Both the position numbers and the translations under genes were made by a program. From NCBI GenBank assembly GCA_026168455.1, contig CM047426.1:82921986-82985985 (forward strand): a DNA stretch of 64,000 nt, read 5' to 3'. The stretch is from Theocolax elegans (lineage: Eukaryota; Arthropoda; Insecta; Hymenoptera; Cerocephalidae). Shown one piece after another: positions 1 to 12,700 of the stretch (the stretch's first letter is position 1; each line of letters starts with the position of its first letter). The notes under the pieces were generated by a model. It did no database searches and was not told where the DNA came from. It saw nothing but the letters and a program-made list of their open reading frames with translations.

Positions 1-3000
1 TCATATTTCTTATCATCTGAATTCTTTACTTTCTTTGGTTTAGAAGGCTTTTTCATTGCGCTGTCTTTATATTTCGATAGTATTTCACGCATCTTTGGTA
101 ATTTTTTACGTGAATTTATTTTTAATTTATCATCATTTACATATTTGTCAACATTAGACTTGTCAACTTTATTTGCACTAGATGGTTTTTGTATAACGCC
201 GTTTTTAATTTTGAAGAGTTTTTTATGCGTTTTTGGTATGTCTTTATACGAGTGTATTTTTGTGTTATCTACCTCCATATATTTCTTATTGTCGGGATTG
301 TTTTCTTTTTTTGTCTTAGATGGTTTTTGAAATACACTGTCTTTAATTTTGGAAGGATGTGTGAACATCTTTGGTATTCTTTTATGTGAGTAAATTTTTG
401 TGTTACCTATTTTCTCATATTTCTCATCAACTGGATTCTTTATTTTTCTTGGTATGGATAAATTTTGTATTAAGTCATCCTGATTTTTCGACAACCCTTT
501 GTATGTCTTTGGCAGTCTTTTGTGTAAATGTGGTTTTAAGTTATCGTTACTTAAATACTTTTTATCGTCTATATGTTTTTCTCTTCTTGGTTTAGAAGGT
601 GTTCGGATTACGTCGTCTTCAATTTTTGTAGGGCGTCTGTGAGTCTTTGGTATTACTTTGTGCGAGTACATGTCGTTATCTACCTCCAAATTTTTCTTAT
701 CTTTAGGATACCTTAGTTTCTTCAATTTGGATGGTCTTTGGATTTCTTTTTCCTTAGATTTCCATGGTAATTCATTCATCTTTGGTAATTTTTTGTGTGA
801 GTGTATTTTTAAGTCATCATCTTTTATATATTCGTCATCATTAGGGTTGTAAACTTTATTTGCCTTAGATGGTTTTCGTATCACACCGTGTTTAAGTTTT
901 GAAGATCGTTTGTACGTCTTTGGTATGTCATCGGACGAGTGTATTTTTGTGTTATCTATTATCGAATGTTTCTCATCAAGTGGATTCTTTCCTTTTTTTG
1001 GTATAGAAGAATTTTGAAGTAAGTAATCCTGATATTTCGACGTCTGCTTGTGTGTCTTTGGTATTTTTTTGTGTAAGTTTGGTTTTAAATCATCCTTATC
1101 CTTATTTAAATATTTTTTATCGTCTATACGTTTTTCTTTTCTTGGTTTAGAATGTGTTCGGATTACGTCGTCTTTAATTTTTGTAGGACGCGTGTGTGTT
1201 CTTGGTATTCCATGGTGCTTCTGTGTATTTGTTTTATCTTCTTCTATATGTTTCTTATTATCTGGTTTTTTTACTTTATTCACCTTAAAATTTTCCGTAA
1301 GTACATTGTCTTTAATTTTACTAAGACGTTTGTGCGAGGTTGGTATTACTTTATGCGAATGTATGTTGTTATCTACCTCCAACAATTTCTTATCTTTAGG
1401 ATACTTTTGTTTCTCCAATTTGGATGGTCTTCCGATTTTTCTTTCCTTATATTTCGACGGTAGTTCGTGCATTTTTGGTAATCTTTTTTCTGGATATATA
1501 TTCAACGTATCATCATTTACATATTTGTCATCATTAGGATTGTAAACTTTATTTGCCTTAGATGGTTTTCGTGTCAAGCCGTTTTTAATTTTTGAAGATC
1601 GTTTGTACGTCTTTGGTATGTCTTCGTACGAGTGTATTTTTGTGTTATCTAATTCCACATATTTCTTATTATCGGGATTATTCTCTTGTTTTATCTTAGA
1701 TGGTTTTTGAAGCACACTGTCTTTAATTCTCGAATGTCCTTTGTGCGTCTTTGGTATGTCTTTTAACGAGGGTTTTTTTGAGTTATCTACCTCCACATAT
1801 TTCTTATCATCGGGATTCTTTACTTTTTTTGGTATAGATGAATTTTGAATTAAACCATCCTGATATTTCGAGGATCGCTTGTGTGTCTTTGGTGTTCTTT
1901 TGTGCAAATGTGGTATTAAATCATCCTTATTGAGGTGTTTTTTATCGGCAATACGGTTTTCTTTGCTTGATTGGGAAAGTGTTTGAATCACTTCGTCTCT
2001 AATTTTTGTAGGATGTTTGTGTGTCTTTGGTAGGTCTTTATGCGAGTGTATTTTTGTTTTATGTACTTCGTCCTTCTTATTATTAGGATTTTTTTCTTTT
2101 CTTACCTTAGACGTTTCCGGATGTACTGTGTCTTTAATTTTAGTAGGATGTTTGTGCGAGTATATGTCGTTATCTACCTCCAAATATTTCTTATCTTTAG
2201 GATACCTTAGTTTCTCCAACTCGGATGGTCTTTGGATTTTTCTTTCTTTATATTTCGATGGTAGTTCGTGCATTTTTGGTAATCTTTTTTCGGGATATAT
2301 ATTCAATGTATCATCATTTACATATTTGTCATCATTAGGATTGTAAACTTTATTTGCCTTAGATGATTTTCGTATTACACCGTTTTCAATTTTTGTGGGT
2401 CGTTTGTGCATCTTTGGTATGTCTTCATGTGTGTGTATTTTTGTTTTACCTACCTCCACGTATTTCTTATTATCAGGATTCTTTTCTTTTTTTATTTTAT
2501 ATGGTGTTTGATATATACTGTCTTTAATTTTCGATTGTCGTTTGTACATATTTGGTATAGTTTTATGTGAGTGTATTTTTGTGTCATCTATTTTTTCATG
2601 TGTTTCGTCATCTGGAGTCTTTACTTCTTTTGATTTAGATTGTTTTCGGATTACGCTGTTTTTATGTTTCGATGATCGGTTGTGCATCTTTGATACACTT
2701 TTGTGTAAATTTGTTTGAAGATCATCCTTATCTAGATATTTTTGATCATATAGATCCTTTTCTTTTCTTGGTTTAGAATGTGTTTGGACTACGTCATCTT
2801 TAATTTTTGTAGGGCGTTTGTGCGTCTTTGGTATGTCTTTGTGAGTGTGTATTTTTGTCTTACCTACCTCCACGTATTTCTTATTATCAAGATTCTTTTC
2901 TTTTTTCGTTTTAGATGGTTTCTGATATAAACTGTCTATAATTTCCGATGGTGATTTGTACGTCTTTGGTACTATTTTATGAGAATGTATTTTTGTGTTA

Positions 3001-3515
3001 TCAATTTTCTCATATTTGTCATTAACTGGATTTTTTACTCTTTTTGATTTAGATTGTTTTCGGATCAAACTGTCTTTATATTTTGATGGTAGTTCGTGCA
3101 TCTTTGGTATCCTTTTATATGAATCCATTTCAAAAACATTCTCATTTGGGTATTGGTTATCATCAGGTTTGCTCACTTTTCTTGGCTTAGATGAATTTTG
3201 TATTTCGCCGTCTTTAATTTTCGTGTATTGTTTGTGGGTCTTTGGTATTTTCTGATGCAACTTTAGGTCTTCTTTTTTTAGGAATTTGTCATTATCTCTT
3301 TTAGAAGATCGTGAAATAATGTCCTCGATAGTTCTTGATGATCGATCAGATAGATTACCACCTACTTTTGGTATTCTTTCGCCCAAATGTGCTTTTGTGT
3401 TGTGGTGTACTACATATTTGTTATCTTGTGGATTCTTAACTTTTGTTGCTGTAGTTCGTCTTTGTAATAGACTGTCATCATTACCAGATGGACGATTGTG
3501 TTTTTTTGTTATAAC
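1..3515 (-). repeat. Coding tandem repeat, 138-bp unit (46 aa), about 25 copies
   Basis: On the plus strand the anchor CTTTGGTA (encoding the I/L-P-K core on the minus strand) recurs about every 138 bp, for example near 369, 507, 645, 920 and 1058. Translated units vary in sequence but keep P-K-x-H-K, S-K-x-K-D, K-K-x-K-N-P-D-x-K-Y and K-I-H-S-H-K. Occasional units are shortened in multiples of three. One near 2150 lacks about nine residues around the IPKTHK core, which keeps the reading frame. The first one to three units at 3250-3700 are strongly diverged. Unit count is by eye. Confidence 0.88.
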
Positions 3516-4829
3516 TTCGGTGATATGAGAGGGTTTTTGATGGTACCGTTTCTTTAGTTTTTGAATTACTTGTGTAGGTTTCATATCGGAGTATTGATAT
3601 AAATTATTACTTTGTTGCTGTACCTTTACTTTTTTGGTCGTTGATGGTTTTAGTACTGTTTCATCAATGATACCAAATGGTATATCCTGATACTTTGTAC
3701 TATGTTTTGGTTCTTGCTCTTGTTTCAAGTTATTTTTAATTACAATTTTTTTTAATTTACCTGGCCTATATGGTTTTAATAAAGATTTATCAGTGAGTCT
3801 CAATTTCTTCCCTTGAATTTTTTGTCTCGATAATGAAATCGTCGAAGGTACTTCAATTACGTTATCTTGTATTAGCATGTTATCATGTTTAATTCTTCTT
3901 AATTCACTTGGTTTAATATAGTTTACATTAGATCTTCCTTCAGAATGTTTTATTTTATCTGTGCTCAATATTTCATTAGAGCCCAATTGCTTATCTTTTT
4001 GCTTACTTTGAATATCGAATTCTTTCCCATATAATTTTAATATACTTTTCGCCTTGGATACATTATTGCTATAGTCATTTTCTTCTTCCTTATTGACATG
4101 ATGTCGACTGTTTAAATGTGGTTTATGTAATTTCTTTTTTAGTTTATGTTCGTAACTATCAGTTTCGTCCCCATTATTGTCGTAATTATTATAATTCAAA
4201 TTTGATGTTGATTTCAGGAAATAATTGTTCCCTGTACCATGCTCGTGCTCTACTTTATTCAATAAAGGATTATTATTGAATTGTTCAGCAGGTGTTGATA
4301 GAAGATCATAACTATAATGTTTATCATTATTAAATATTTTATTGTTTATAAATTTGTCAGAAATCAGGTTGCTAGATGCCTGTTCATCAACTCCTCTGTC
4401 GAGTGATAATTGATAGGCCTGTTGATAAATTGAGCTAGATGGATTCGATGACCATTGTTTATAATTTCTATTATTCTGTTTATTTTCATTTTCAATGTGT
4501 ACAACTGGTGATGGCGTTAAGTCTATTTTTTTACCTAAGTTTGAGACAGCTTCAATAATCTTTATATTATTTTGATTAGATTCTATATTTTGTGGAACCA
4601 AGTTAATGTTTTTATAATTTTCATTATTTTCATGAATTTCTTTGATGTTATTGTATAAACTTAAATCTGGATTTAGAGTTGTGAGATTCTGTGTAGACTG
4701 TATATTTGGTTTCTCCTGAAGTGTATGTGACACAGTATATTTGACGATACTTTCATCTGGTTTTTGTTCGTCATGAATAATATTTATAAGTGGTTCTTTT
4801 TTGCGTACACTTAATAGCGTTGGTGGTGT
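1..4829 (-). CDS. Exon 2 of secreted Lys-rich tandem-repeat protein, partial (runs off window)
   Basis: Translation from the acceptor at 4829 down to position 1 gives 1609 codons with no stop, so the frame is certainly coding. With exon 1 the product exceeds 1638 residues. Residues about 30-460 are Asn/Ser/Lys-rich and without recognised domains. They include Asn runs, a KKKLHKPHLNSRHH basic patch and an EEENDYSNN acidic patch. From about 3515 downward the protein consists of tandem units of about 46 residues with core segments IPKTHKRPSKIKD, KKVKNPDDKKY and NTKIHSHK. The units contain almost no Cys and are rich in Lys, Asp, Pro and His, so a disordered extracellular polymer-like or matrix protein is plausible. 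That role is inference only. Silk, glue, cuticle or venom components are alternatives I cannot separate. The giant single exon and the repeats suggest growth by unequal crossing-over. The 3' end lies outside the window. Confidence 0.88.
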
Positions 4830-4973
4830 CTGCAAATATTAAAAATTAATTATTTAAATCTTATAATAATTTTACAAATATGATAAGTTTACTATACAGA
4901 AGTTGTAAATTTTAGTAAGTAAGATATTGATAAAGCTAATGCAATAATTAATTAATTTTGTGTTGATACTTAC

Positions 4974-5060
4974 GCGATTAAATTCAATCAGTTTATCACC
5001 CGAACTTAACGCAATAATTCCAGATGCAACAAACCAAAGGACTGATATCTTCCATCTCAT
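4974..5060 (-). CDS. Exon 1 of secreted Lys-rich repeat protein (signal peptide)
   Basis: This exon encodes 29 residues starting with ATG at 5060. The peptide begins MRWKISVLWFVASGIIALSSG, a classic secretion signal: basic N-terminus, hydrophobic core, then small residues before a likely cleavage near SSG/DKL. The exon ends after the complete codon CGC (Arg) at 4974 and is followed on the minus strand by a consensus GTAAGT donor. Frame read-through past this point runs into low-complexity sequence and a stop, as expected for an intron. The intron is 4830-4973 (144 bp, phase 0) and ends in a TTTGCAG acceptor, after which the frame stays open for the rest of the window. The protein is therefore predicted to enter the secretory pathway. 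I do not recognise the family. The start is well supported because it is the only ATG giving a signal peptide in frame with the donor. Confidence 0.8.
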
Positions 5061-5123
5061 CTAACAAAAAATTTAATTAGCATGAAGAGATAATTAATTA
5101 AAAATAATTTTGCGTAAACCAAC
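5061..5123 (-). other. Possible 63-bp 5'-UTR intron abutting the start codon
   Basis: Immediately before the ATG on the minus strand is TTTTTTGTTAG, a good splice acceptor with a T-rich tract. Upstream, AAAG/GTTGGT at 5124/5123 could serve as a donor. If used, the splice junction lies directly against the initiator ATG and a short non-coding first exon lies above 5124. The evidence is weak because the donor is not a strong consensus and no transcript is available. Confidence 0.3.
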
Positions 5124-8100
5124 CTTTACAGATTTGGTAATAACCACATCCTGTATGAGAAAATTAAATCTACCAAATAGTTTTAAATTAGTAAAACTTA
5201 AGTATTTATATTATTTCCTTTAAAAGCTGTAATGTAAGCTTAGACATAATCATTGAATCGTGACTAAACTTATTTTAAATATATTGGCGTCTACCCACGT
5301 TCCTAGTTTTAAAAAGAATACATTTTCATGATCAACAGAATAAGAATCATTTAACATGCACTACTATTTAAATATGTAAATGTTAAGATTTTAACAATAC
5401 GGCAAACAACATTATTTACTTATTTATATATTATTCGCTAATAAGCATTATGTAATACTTATGTAAAGTTAAGGAAAAAAATATAATTTACTGATATGAT
5501 ACACATAACATTTTATTAAGGGGACTAGGCTCATTATAATAGTTATAAAGAATTAAAATTTAAAGTGTTTTCAAATTTTCACCCTAGTTATTTTAATCAA
5601 CTCTTTTTGATATAATGTGTGTAAATGTAATGAACTTCATATTTAAAGAAACAAAACAGAAGAATCTTAAATTTTTAAAAAAATGTTCAAAATAACTTGC
5701 AGCAATTGTCTTTTAGTTCACTTAGTACTTTTAATAATGAGCCCTACAAATTAAAGGTTAGCAAAATCAGATAGTGTTTTAGTTTTAATAATATTCAATT
5801 TTTCTTATTTCATATTTGTCTTAATGCGCAGGAAATAAATAATACTTCTTCAAGAAATAAACCGAAACATTTATAACTTTATTAATGTTATCATTGGAAT
5901 TAATTTGAGACGAGTACACGCGCTATTTGCTAAATAATACATTAATTTATAATCGTCGAAAATATTCTTGTGCAGTTTATTATAGATGAGTTAATGAACT
6001 CAAGAGTTCGTGTGAGTATAGACTGCGTATGACGTAGACGTTCGACTGGATGACATAGTTGACGTAGGACTAACGTAGCCTTGTAACCGTAACGATACAT
6101 ATTGTAAACGCAACATAAATATAATTCTTAAGGAAATAGTAATGAAACTGAATATCAAAAGGTTTATTTATTTTTACAGTTCGCATAAAAATATGTATTT
6201 TATGAATATCTTAGAGGAATCATTTACGTGTCTTTAGCATTCGAACTTCGATGCTCTGTGAGCGTCGTAAATCAAAAAAGGTAGCATAAGGGTTGCGTAA
6301 CGATAATACCAGCACTTCTCGTTTTAACACGACGCAGCAACTTTTAACTTTAAATTCGTCGTGCGAGAGGCGTTTCAAAGCCAAATAAGGGACTGAGGCC
6401 AATCGCTGTCTCAACTTTTCCTCGCTATCCGAGGCTATGAAATATGCACTCGCACGCTCGTCTGACACATTGTTTCAAAGTACAAGCGACGCACAAAGAG
6501 ATGGAGAAAGGGAGGTAGAGCTCTAGACAAATCTCTAATTCGCACTCTGGGTGCGAGCAATACTAGGGAAATTTATTAAGCTGATTTGTCGCAGGGCCGT
6601 GAAAGGTATTTGTGTTCTCGTAACGCTTTAGGTAAATTTGCTTATACTTTTTAGTTGGCTGACAAAATTTATCGTTCCTAGAAATGTACTTTTTCAGAGT
6701 TTTTCAAGTTTATGAGCTTATTTCGCCCGCCTTCTCAGTTAAAGAAAACACGAAAAGAAGACGTTAATAATTATAAATAATAGCAATTAAACTGTTTCAT
6801 GTTATTAATAAATTACATTGAATACAAGTAATTATGGATAATGATTATTCATCGACCTATGCGATGATCGTTCTAAAATACATCGTATAAATACTCTTTA
6901 ACTATTTGTTTCCGTTGTCAAACAAGCTGTTTCGGATGCAACGATCACAGCCAATATCGGCTATGTACCGAGTGAGAAAAGCAAGATCGTAGATCGCAAG
7001 TATGTTGCTCCGGCATTCACTGGACAGTTACACAGGTACGCACGCGGTAACGACACTTGCAACGCGCCGCCTTTCGTGCGAGATATAATAATGGTCGAAG
7101 AGGTGGGTGAACGTGTGTTCAAGTCTACATGATCCTATAAAACGCATTGACCTGTCGGACGAGATAAGGCTCGAAAACCATTAAACCGGACGCACAGGCG
7201 TTTGCCTTTTCCGTGTGTGACACGTGTTACAAGACCCACTTGACCCGTAGCTTCGTGTATTATCTTTCTCCAGGTTGTGTGTGACCAAGCGGGATTTCGA
7301 GGGTGTTCTTATACGTATTTAAATAGGGGGATGCTATTGTCTGCCAATTTTGATTGGGGAATGCACTTCAGCACGGTTGTACTCTTAATTGGTGAAGAGA
7401 AACGGTCGATTGGTATTGAGAGCACACAAAGCTTCTGTCTACTTTCGATCAAGCTTTTGATATATTTTTTTTAAACCGCCGCTGGTCGTATAATTAAACA
7501 GTAAGAGTTCCCAGTCTTGGCTTTGATTAAACTTTTTACTGGCCAGAGGCAAATATACTCAATTTTTTTTCAATCTCACTCGTCGACGCGACAATTTTAT
7601 CTTTACTAATAATAATATTTTAGTATATTTATTATATTTATTTTACCTATCAAAACTAATCAAAAAGTTTAGCCGAAAAACTGTATTCTTTAACTATTAT
7701 TTTTTCCCGTGGCTCAGAGGTTTAAACAACTAATATGTGTGATGTTATTTATATATTATAGTAGTAGTAAAATCTGCTTTGCGCACTACTCCACTCGTTC
7801 GCTGGTGTACATCGATCGCAAAACAAATCAACGTCGTAGTAAACGCAGTTATTCCCTGTTAAAAACCAGTGTTATTAATGAACCATCTAAAGGTTTGGAG
7901 CCGCGGTAACATCCCTCGAATTGCTCGCAGGCACCCCTTTCGAGCGTTTAACCTATAAATCCAAATGGCGTAGCGCATCCGTGCGCTTTGACATAGACCC
8001 ATCCGCTCGGAGAGAATGTGTGCTTGATATGCGAGTGCGCGAATACGGCGACAATCATTAAGTAATATTCATGATCGTGTAATCACGCGTAATCATACGG

Positions 8101-9359
8101 GGGGAGGGGGGGGGGAGGGAAACGCGTGCCACGACATTGAATGCGAAATGACGTAAATCGCTTAATCGTGTAGTCGCGACACACTGTGCAATACGGATGT
8201 ATAGGTGCGTAATATCCGTGTGACTGAATGTCTAAGTATTGGTGTTCCAGCTACTACTTAAGCAAATTGCCTTGCACCAGGTGACATGCTTGGTTGGCTC
8301 AAACGTCTGTAATTGTGCTACTGATAATTTATCCGGAGTATTGCCTTTGTTTGATAATTCGTACGTGGTTTACTTTATTTAGAACTTTTATTTTTTTTCG
8401 TTTCCGTTTTTTTATAGCAAGTATTTATGATGACGTTGCGCTGCTTCTGTCGATTAGCCAATATTTAATTATTTATTTTAGAAGCGTTCAAGTTCGAATA
8501 ATATACACGTAATGCATATGTACGTAATATTGTAAATTTTTTTAAGTTTAAACTGCTTATTGCAATTCAATTCATAATTTACGGTCAGTATAAATGCAGA
8601 TATTCATTTTTTTATTAACTCGATCTTTAGGAACTGGTATCACCTACTATTTGAATAATTATGAATGAATTATTTTAACTTTATATTCCTTTCATATATA
8701 TACATAGGTTACATTCTTCTTAAATTATACCTGGTAGTTTAAGTTACATACTTTTAAAAAAGATTTTACGATATTTTCTTAACTTTCGTATAAAATATTA
8801 TACTTCGAATTCTTTTACGTTCATTATTATTTATTTATTTCTTTAAAGTGGCATTAACTATTGATAAACTATGGTCGTTTATTATTTAGTGAAATATGTA
8901 ATAAAATAATGAAGAGTGAGTACAAGCAATCTAGTTCAAAACTAAAAAAAGTATATTACGTTGGATATAGGAAGGATTAAAAGCGTATATCTGAAAGGTT
9001 TAATTCTCTAATTCTTTAAATTAACTCTGTTTACGGTGTATCTTAGTTTGAAATTGCATATCGATGTTATTAAGTTTGTTTGACGTTAACACACAGTTTG
9101 CAACGTCGGATGAATTTAAACCTAAAATATATAGTGTATAATATTTTGTAGTATTTTATTTGTAAATAAATTCACACGCGTAATATGAAAAATAAATAAA
9201 CATAAGATTGTACCTGAAGACTTGCATTTATAAAAATAACTGTTTTTAATTCAACACCTTATCTGAAATCGGAAACTAAGCGTGTCTGAAAATAATCAGA
9301 AACCACTCTGAAGTTACAGGTCAAAACTCATTAAGTCGAGAAAGCTAAAATTGAAGAAA
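5124..9359. other. Non-coding, A+T-rich, with CpG-richer patches
   Basis: No supported gene. The 5' flank and presumptive promoter of the minus-strand repeat-protein gene must lie at its left end, but I see no convincing core promoter. CpG-richer patches lie around 6230-6560, 6940-7260 and 7900-8240. Open frames here are short (at most about 80 codons), unconserved in appearance and without splice context. A G-run is listed separately. Confidence 0.6.
8099..8119 (+). repeat. G-tract, potential G-quadruplex
   Basis: A 21-base run of G interrupted by two A residues (G6-A-G10-A-G3). It is long enough to form an intramolecular G-quadruplex on the plus strand. It sits in otherwise A+T-rich non-coding DNA. 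Confidence 0.6.
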
Positions 9360-9760
9360 CAGAAAGGGTGGTGGTAGAGCCGCGGTCTCATTAAAGTGCA
9401 TGAACCTCGTCGGGGGTTTCTGCGCGCATCGATATCGATACACCGGGCGGAAGGAGACAATGCGGCGGGTCGGAAAGACCGTGCTTGGGTTTCTCACGCG
9501 CAATGCCGTAATAGACTCTTTAATGCGCAGTCAATGTCGACGCGTCTTGCGGCCGGCATTGCGCGCCCGATGCAACGCCCTGAAAATCGATTCGACTTTG
9601 GCGCCGGGCGAAACTCCCGTTGCGGCTCTGCCCGGATCTTCCTTGAATTTCCAACGTGCATTTTTGTTGGCTCTACCTTCTTCTCTATTTATTGTACATA
9701 TTTTGCTATTTTCGGTGGCCGGGGCATTCCGAATAACTTTATCGCTCTATACGACTAGTA
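9360..9760. other. CpG-rich patch, no supported gene
   Basis: A locally G+C- and CpG-rich segment carrying overlapping open frames of 120 and 146 codons on the plus strand. The predicted peptides show no recognisable domain. The first half is Arg/Ala-rich and the second half shifts to A+T-rich hydrophobic residues. High CpG content reduces stop frequency, so the frames are most simply chance. A regulatory CpG patch is possible. Confidence 0.35.
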
Positions 9761-12700
9761 ATTTTGAAGCAATTTCACCGACTGACATTTTTTTAATGAA
9801 AAATATACGCGTTTACGACACTTTGATGCTAATAAAATAACGATTACGATAAGTTTTCATTTTCTTATTTTACCAAGGACAATAAGCAAAGTGTAATCCG
9901 CTTGATATGCGTGTTTATAACTATGATGCGAGGAAATATGAATGTAGAAAAAGTTTTATCTTCTTATAGCTGTAGGAAAAGTTGAGAAAATGCGATTAAA
10001 CTTTCTCGAGTTAGTGGAATGACGTACGTATATCTGTAGATTTGTAAGTAGATTGATGTCGTACATGGCAAGACAGTCTCACGTCTGTTGCCATATAAAA
10101 ACTCAAAGAAAAATTGGATTATGAAAACTTGTTCAACACCAGTTGAACTGGTTTTTTAAAGTCATTAAAATTAATAGCTGCTTTAAATATATTTTATGCA
10201 CATCATCTGAACTATTACAACATTAGGTCGTACTTGTTGAACTGCTTGTTTTATTTATTTAAAAGTTTTACATTATCTCACTTATACCGGGATAAATCTC
10301 ATTTAATTAAATCTAATTATCTTGCGTAGCTATAGATCACTCGTCTTGCAAATTATCGTAATCAACACCGTTTGCCAGGCGGATAGGTACACTATAGGTA
10401 GTATACGCTTCATCATTTTAGTAAAAAGAAATCGATATTCGACTGTGATCGTCGGTTCACTTGCTGTACTCTTTTGTGGGTCGCTTCTCTCGTCGTTGTG
10501 CGCAGCCACGTGATTCTTACATTCATCTCTCGAATTTGCCATACCTCGTAATCTAGAATGTAGGCACTTGGTTTCTGAAATTGAACCACCCATTGCAAAT
10601 ATAATGAACTAAATGTTGACCAAAAGAATCCAATGAAATCACATTACATGAGTGATAAAACAGTTTGAGGAAGAGAATACACGATATACGCGAAGTGAAC
10701 TTTCATAGTCAAATGAATATATGATCAACCTGGGATCCATTTGATCAGAAAGGTAGAAATTATTATTTCATTACAAATACTATGACTTTTTAAGTTAATT
10801 TGTCTCGAACATCTGATATGTCCCAGGTTTGCCGTGCTATCTCAGTAATATTCGTTAAAATAAACTCTCCGAGTGAATATATTTACAATTTACAACGACA
10901 ATAGTTATTAGCACTAATAAAATATATTCAGTAATAAGGAAAAAATTAAATGTAAATAAACCAATCAATAAAACAAAGAAAATCGAAAAGTTTGATACTG
11001 AAATAAAACACGGGTGAAATAAATCTACGGTAACAAAAATTAAAAGGCAATTCGCAATTTTCATTTTCTATTCGAAACGGCCATTCACACACAGACACAC
11101 ACAACGTGGCCCAAAAATATCATTCCCCTTTACCATTAATTTTTCGATCGCACGAGAATCGCAAAACCGGAGGAGCGAAAAAAATTCCATTATACCCCTA
11201 CCGATTATTCCGAACTTTGACGCGGTGAAACTGGACGAGAGAGGGAAGGGCTGATTGCTCGCGGAATTTCGCGAACTCGTCTCGAATTTCCGCGACTGTA
11301 TCAGCTGATACAAAAGCGTTCGGGACGTAGGTGGTGCCGAGGCACGCACACACACACACATAGACACACACTCGTACGAAAAAAAAAACAGGCCGAGCGT
11401 GCAGCTGCACTTCATTATTCTCTAAAATTTCGCGAATGCGGTCCAGAGGACTTGTGAACGCGCATGTGGATAAAAGCCGCGGAAATTTTACGTGCGTGCA
11501 CGCGACGTTGACGCGCGGCTCGGCGTTATTGGATTTTCGTCGCGTGTTTCGTTCGCTCTTCCTTTTTTCTCGTGGCGGGCACACACCCGAGTCAATGGGG
11601 GACTCACTCGTTTTTTTGTGTATGCTTGCGTTTTATTCTTTTTTGTTTTTTTTTTCAGAGAACAAACTTTGATTGTATGCCTCGTGATGACTCGACTGTG
11701 CGCTTGTATTGATTTTGTTAAATAATTTTTTTCTTTTTTTGAGGATGTGTAAAAGGATTTGGAACCGGATATGTTAGTGGATTATTTCTGTATTTCCAGA
11801 ATTTTGATTTTCAAATTTTTTTTGACACTTTTTAAGAATTGTTTAACAAGTGCGACAGCTGTTGCTGATTTTGTGAAGTATTCCTGTCGGCTTCACGGTG
11901 CGCGATGCAATGATTCATTATCGGTGTTGTTCGTGATTTCGAAAAGGTTTAGAATAATAGTTAGTAAGATACCCTGAAAAATTGAAACGATACAACCATC
12001 ACGTTAAAAAATAAAGATTTTTACATAATATGAGAGAAATGCTAAATACTCTGTAAACTGTATTAAAATTTATTTTGAAACTACAGCAAAAAATAACAGC
12101 AATATGGTCGTTTAAATGTAAACCGAGAAAAATAATAGAATAACTATTTCATGTAAGTCGTAAAAAACAGCAGTTGGTATTTCACATTCATCGCGAAACG
12201 AAATAAACGTCGGGTACAAGTCAGTCAATTAGCAAGCGGTCACAAATGTCTAGGAGTATACGTATATGTAGAACAATTTCGTGAAGACCACAACGATGAA
12301 AGCGAAAGGGCATACGCGAACGGAGAAAATCGTCAAGTTTGCACAAGGGGTAGCCATATACTGTATGCACGCGATTCATGACAGAAAATAGAGTTTGTTC
12401 GCGTTTCACTGGCGAAATAACGGAAAAAAACCTGAGGACTGCATCTCTCGCACTTTAAATCCGTATGTTTTTTTCGTCTTTGACTCTATAGTATATTTGA
12501 CACTGTTTGCATTGTGAAAAAGGGCGACGATGGCTTTGATTGGAATTACGTACCAGACATAGTTGGATAGGCTGTAAAAATTAAACTTTCTAGTTCTATC
12601 GGGGAAATGTGTTGGTTATATTCGAATATTGGTTTTGTCAAATCTACTCGTGGTTTCGTAGGCTGTGTTTGTTCCCGTAAATCGATAACATTGAAATACG

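Noticed and set aside
145..3528. Plus-strand open frames of 60-165 codons, Ser/Phe/Leu-rich, across the left end
   Set aside because: They are antisense to the continuous minus-strand repeat exon. Their periodic similarity to one another is the 138-bp repeat read on the wrong strand.
9396..9840. Two overlapping plus-strand frames of 120 and 146 codons
   Set aside because: They lie in a CpG-rich patch with mutually exclusive frames. No domain, no coherent composition and no splice context.
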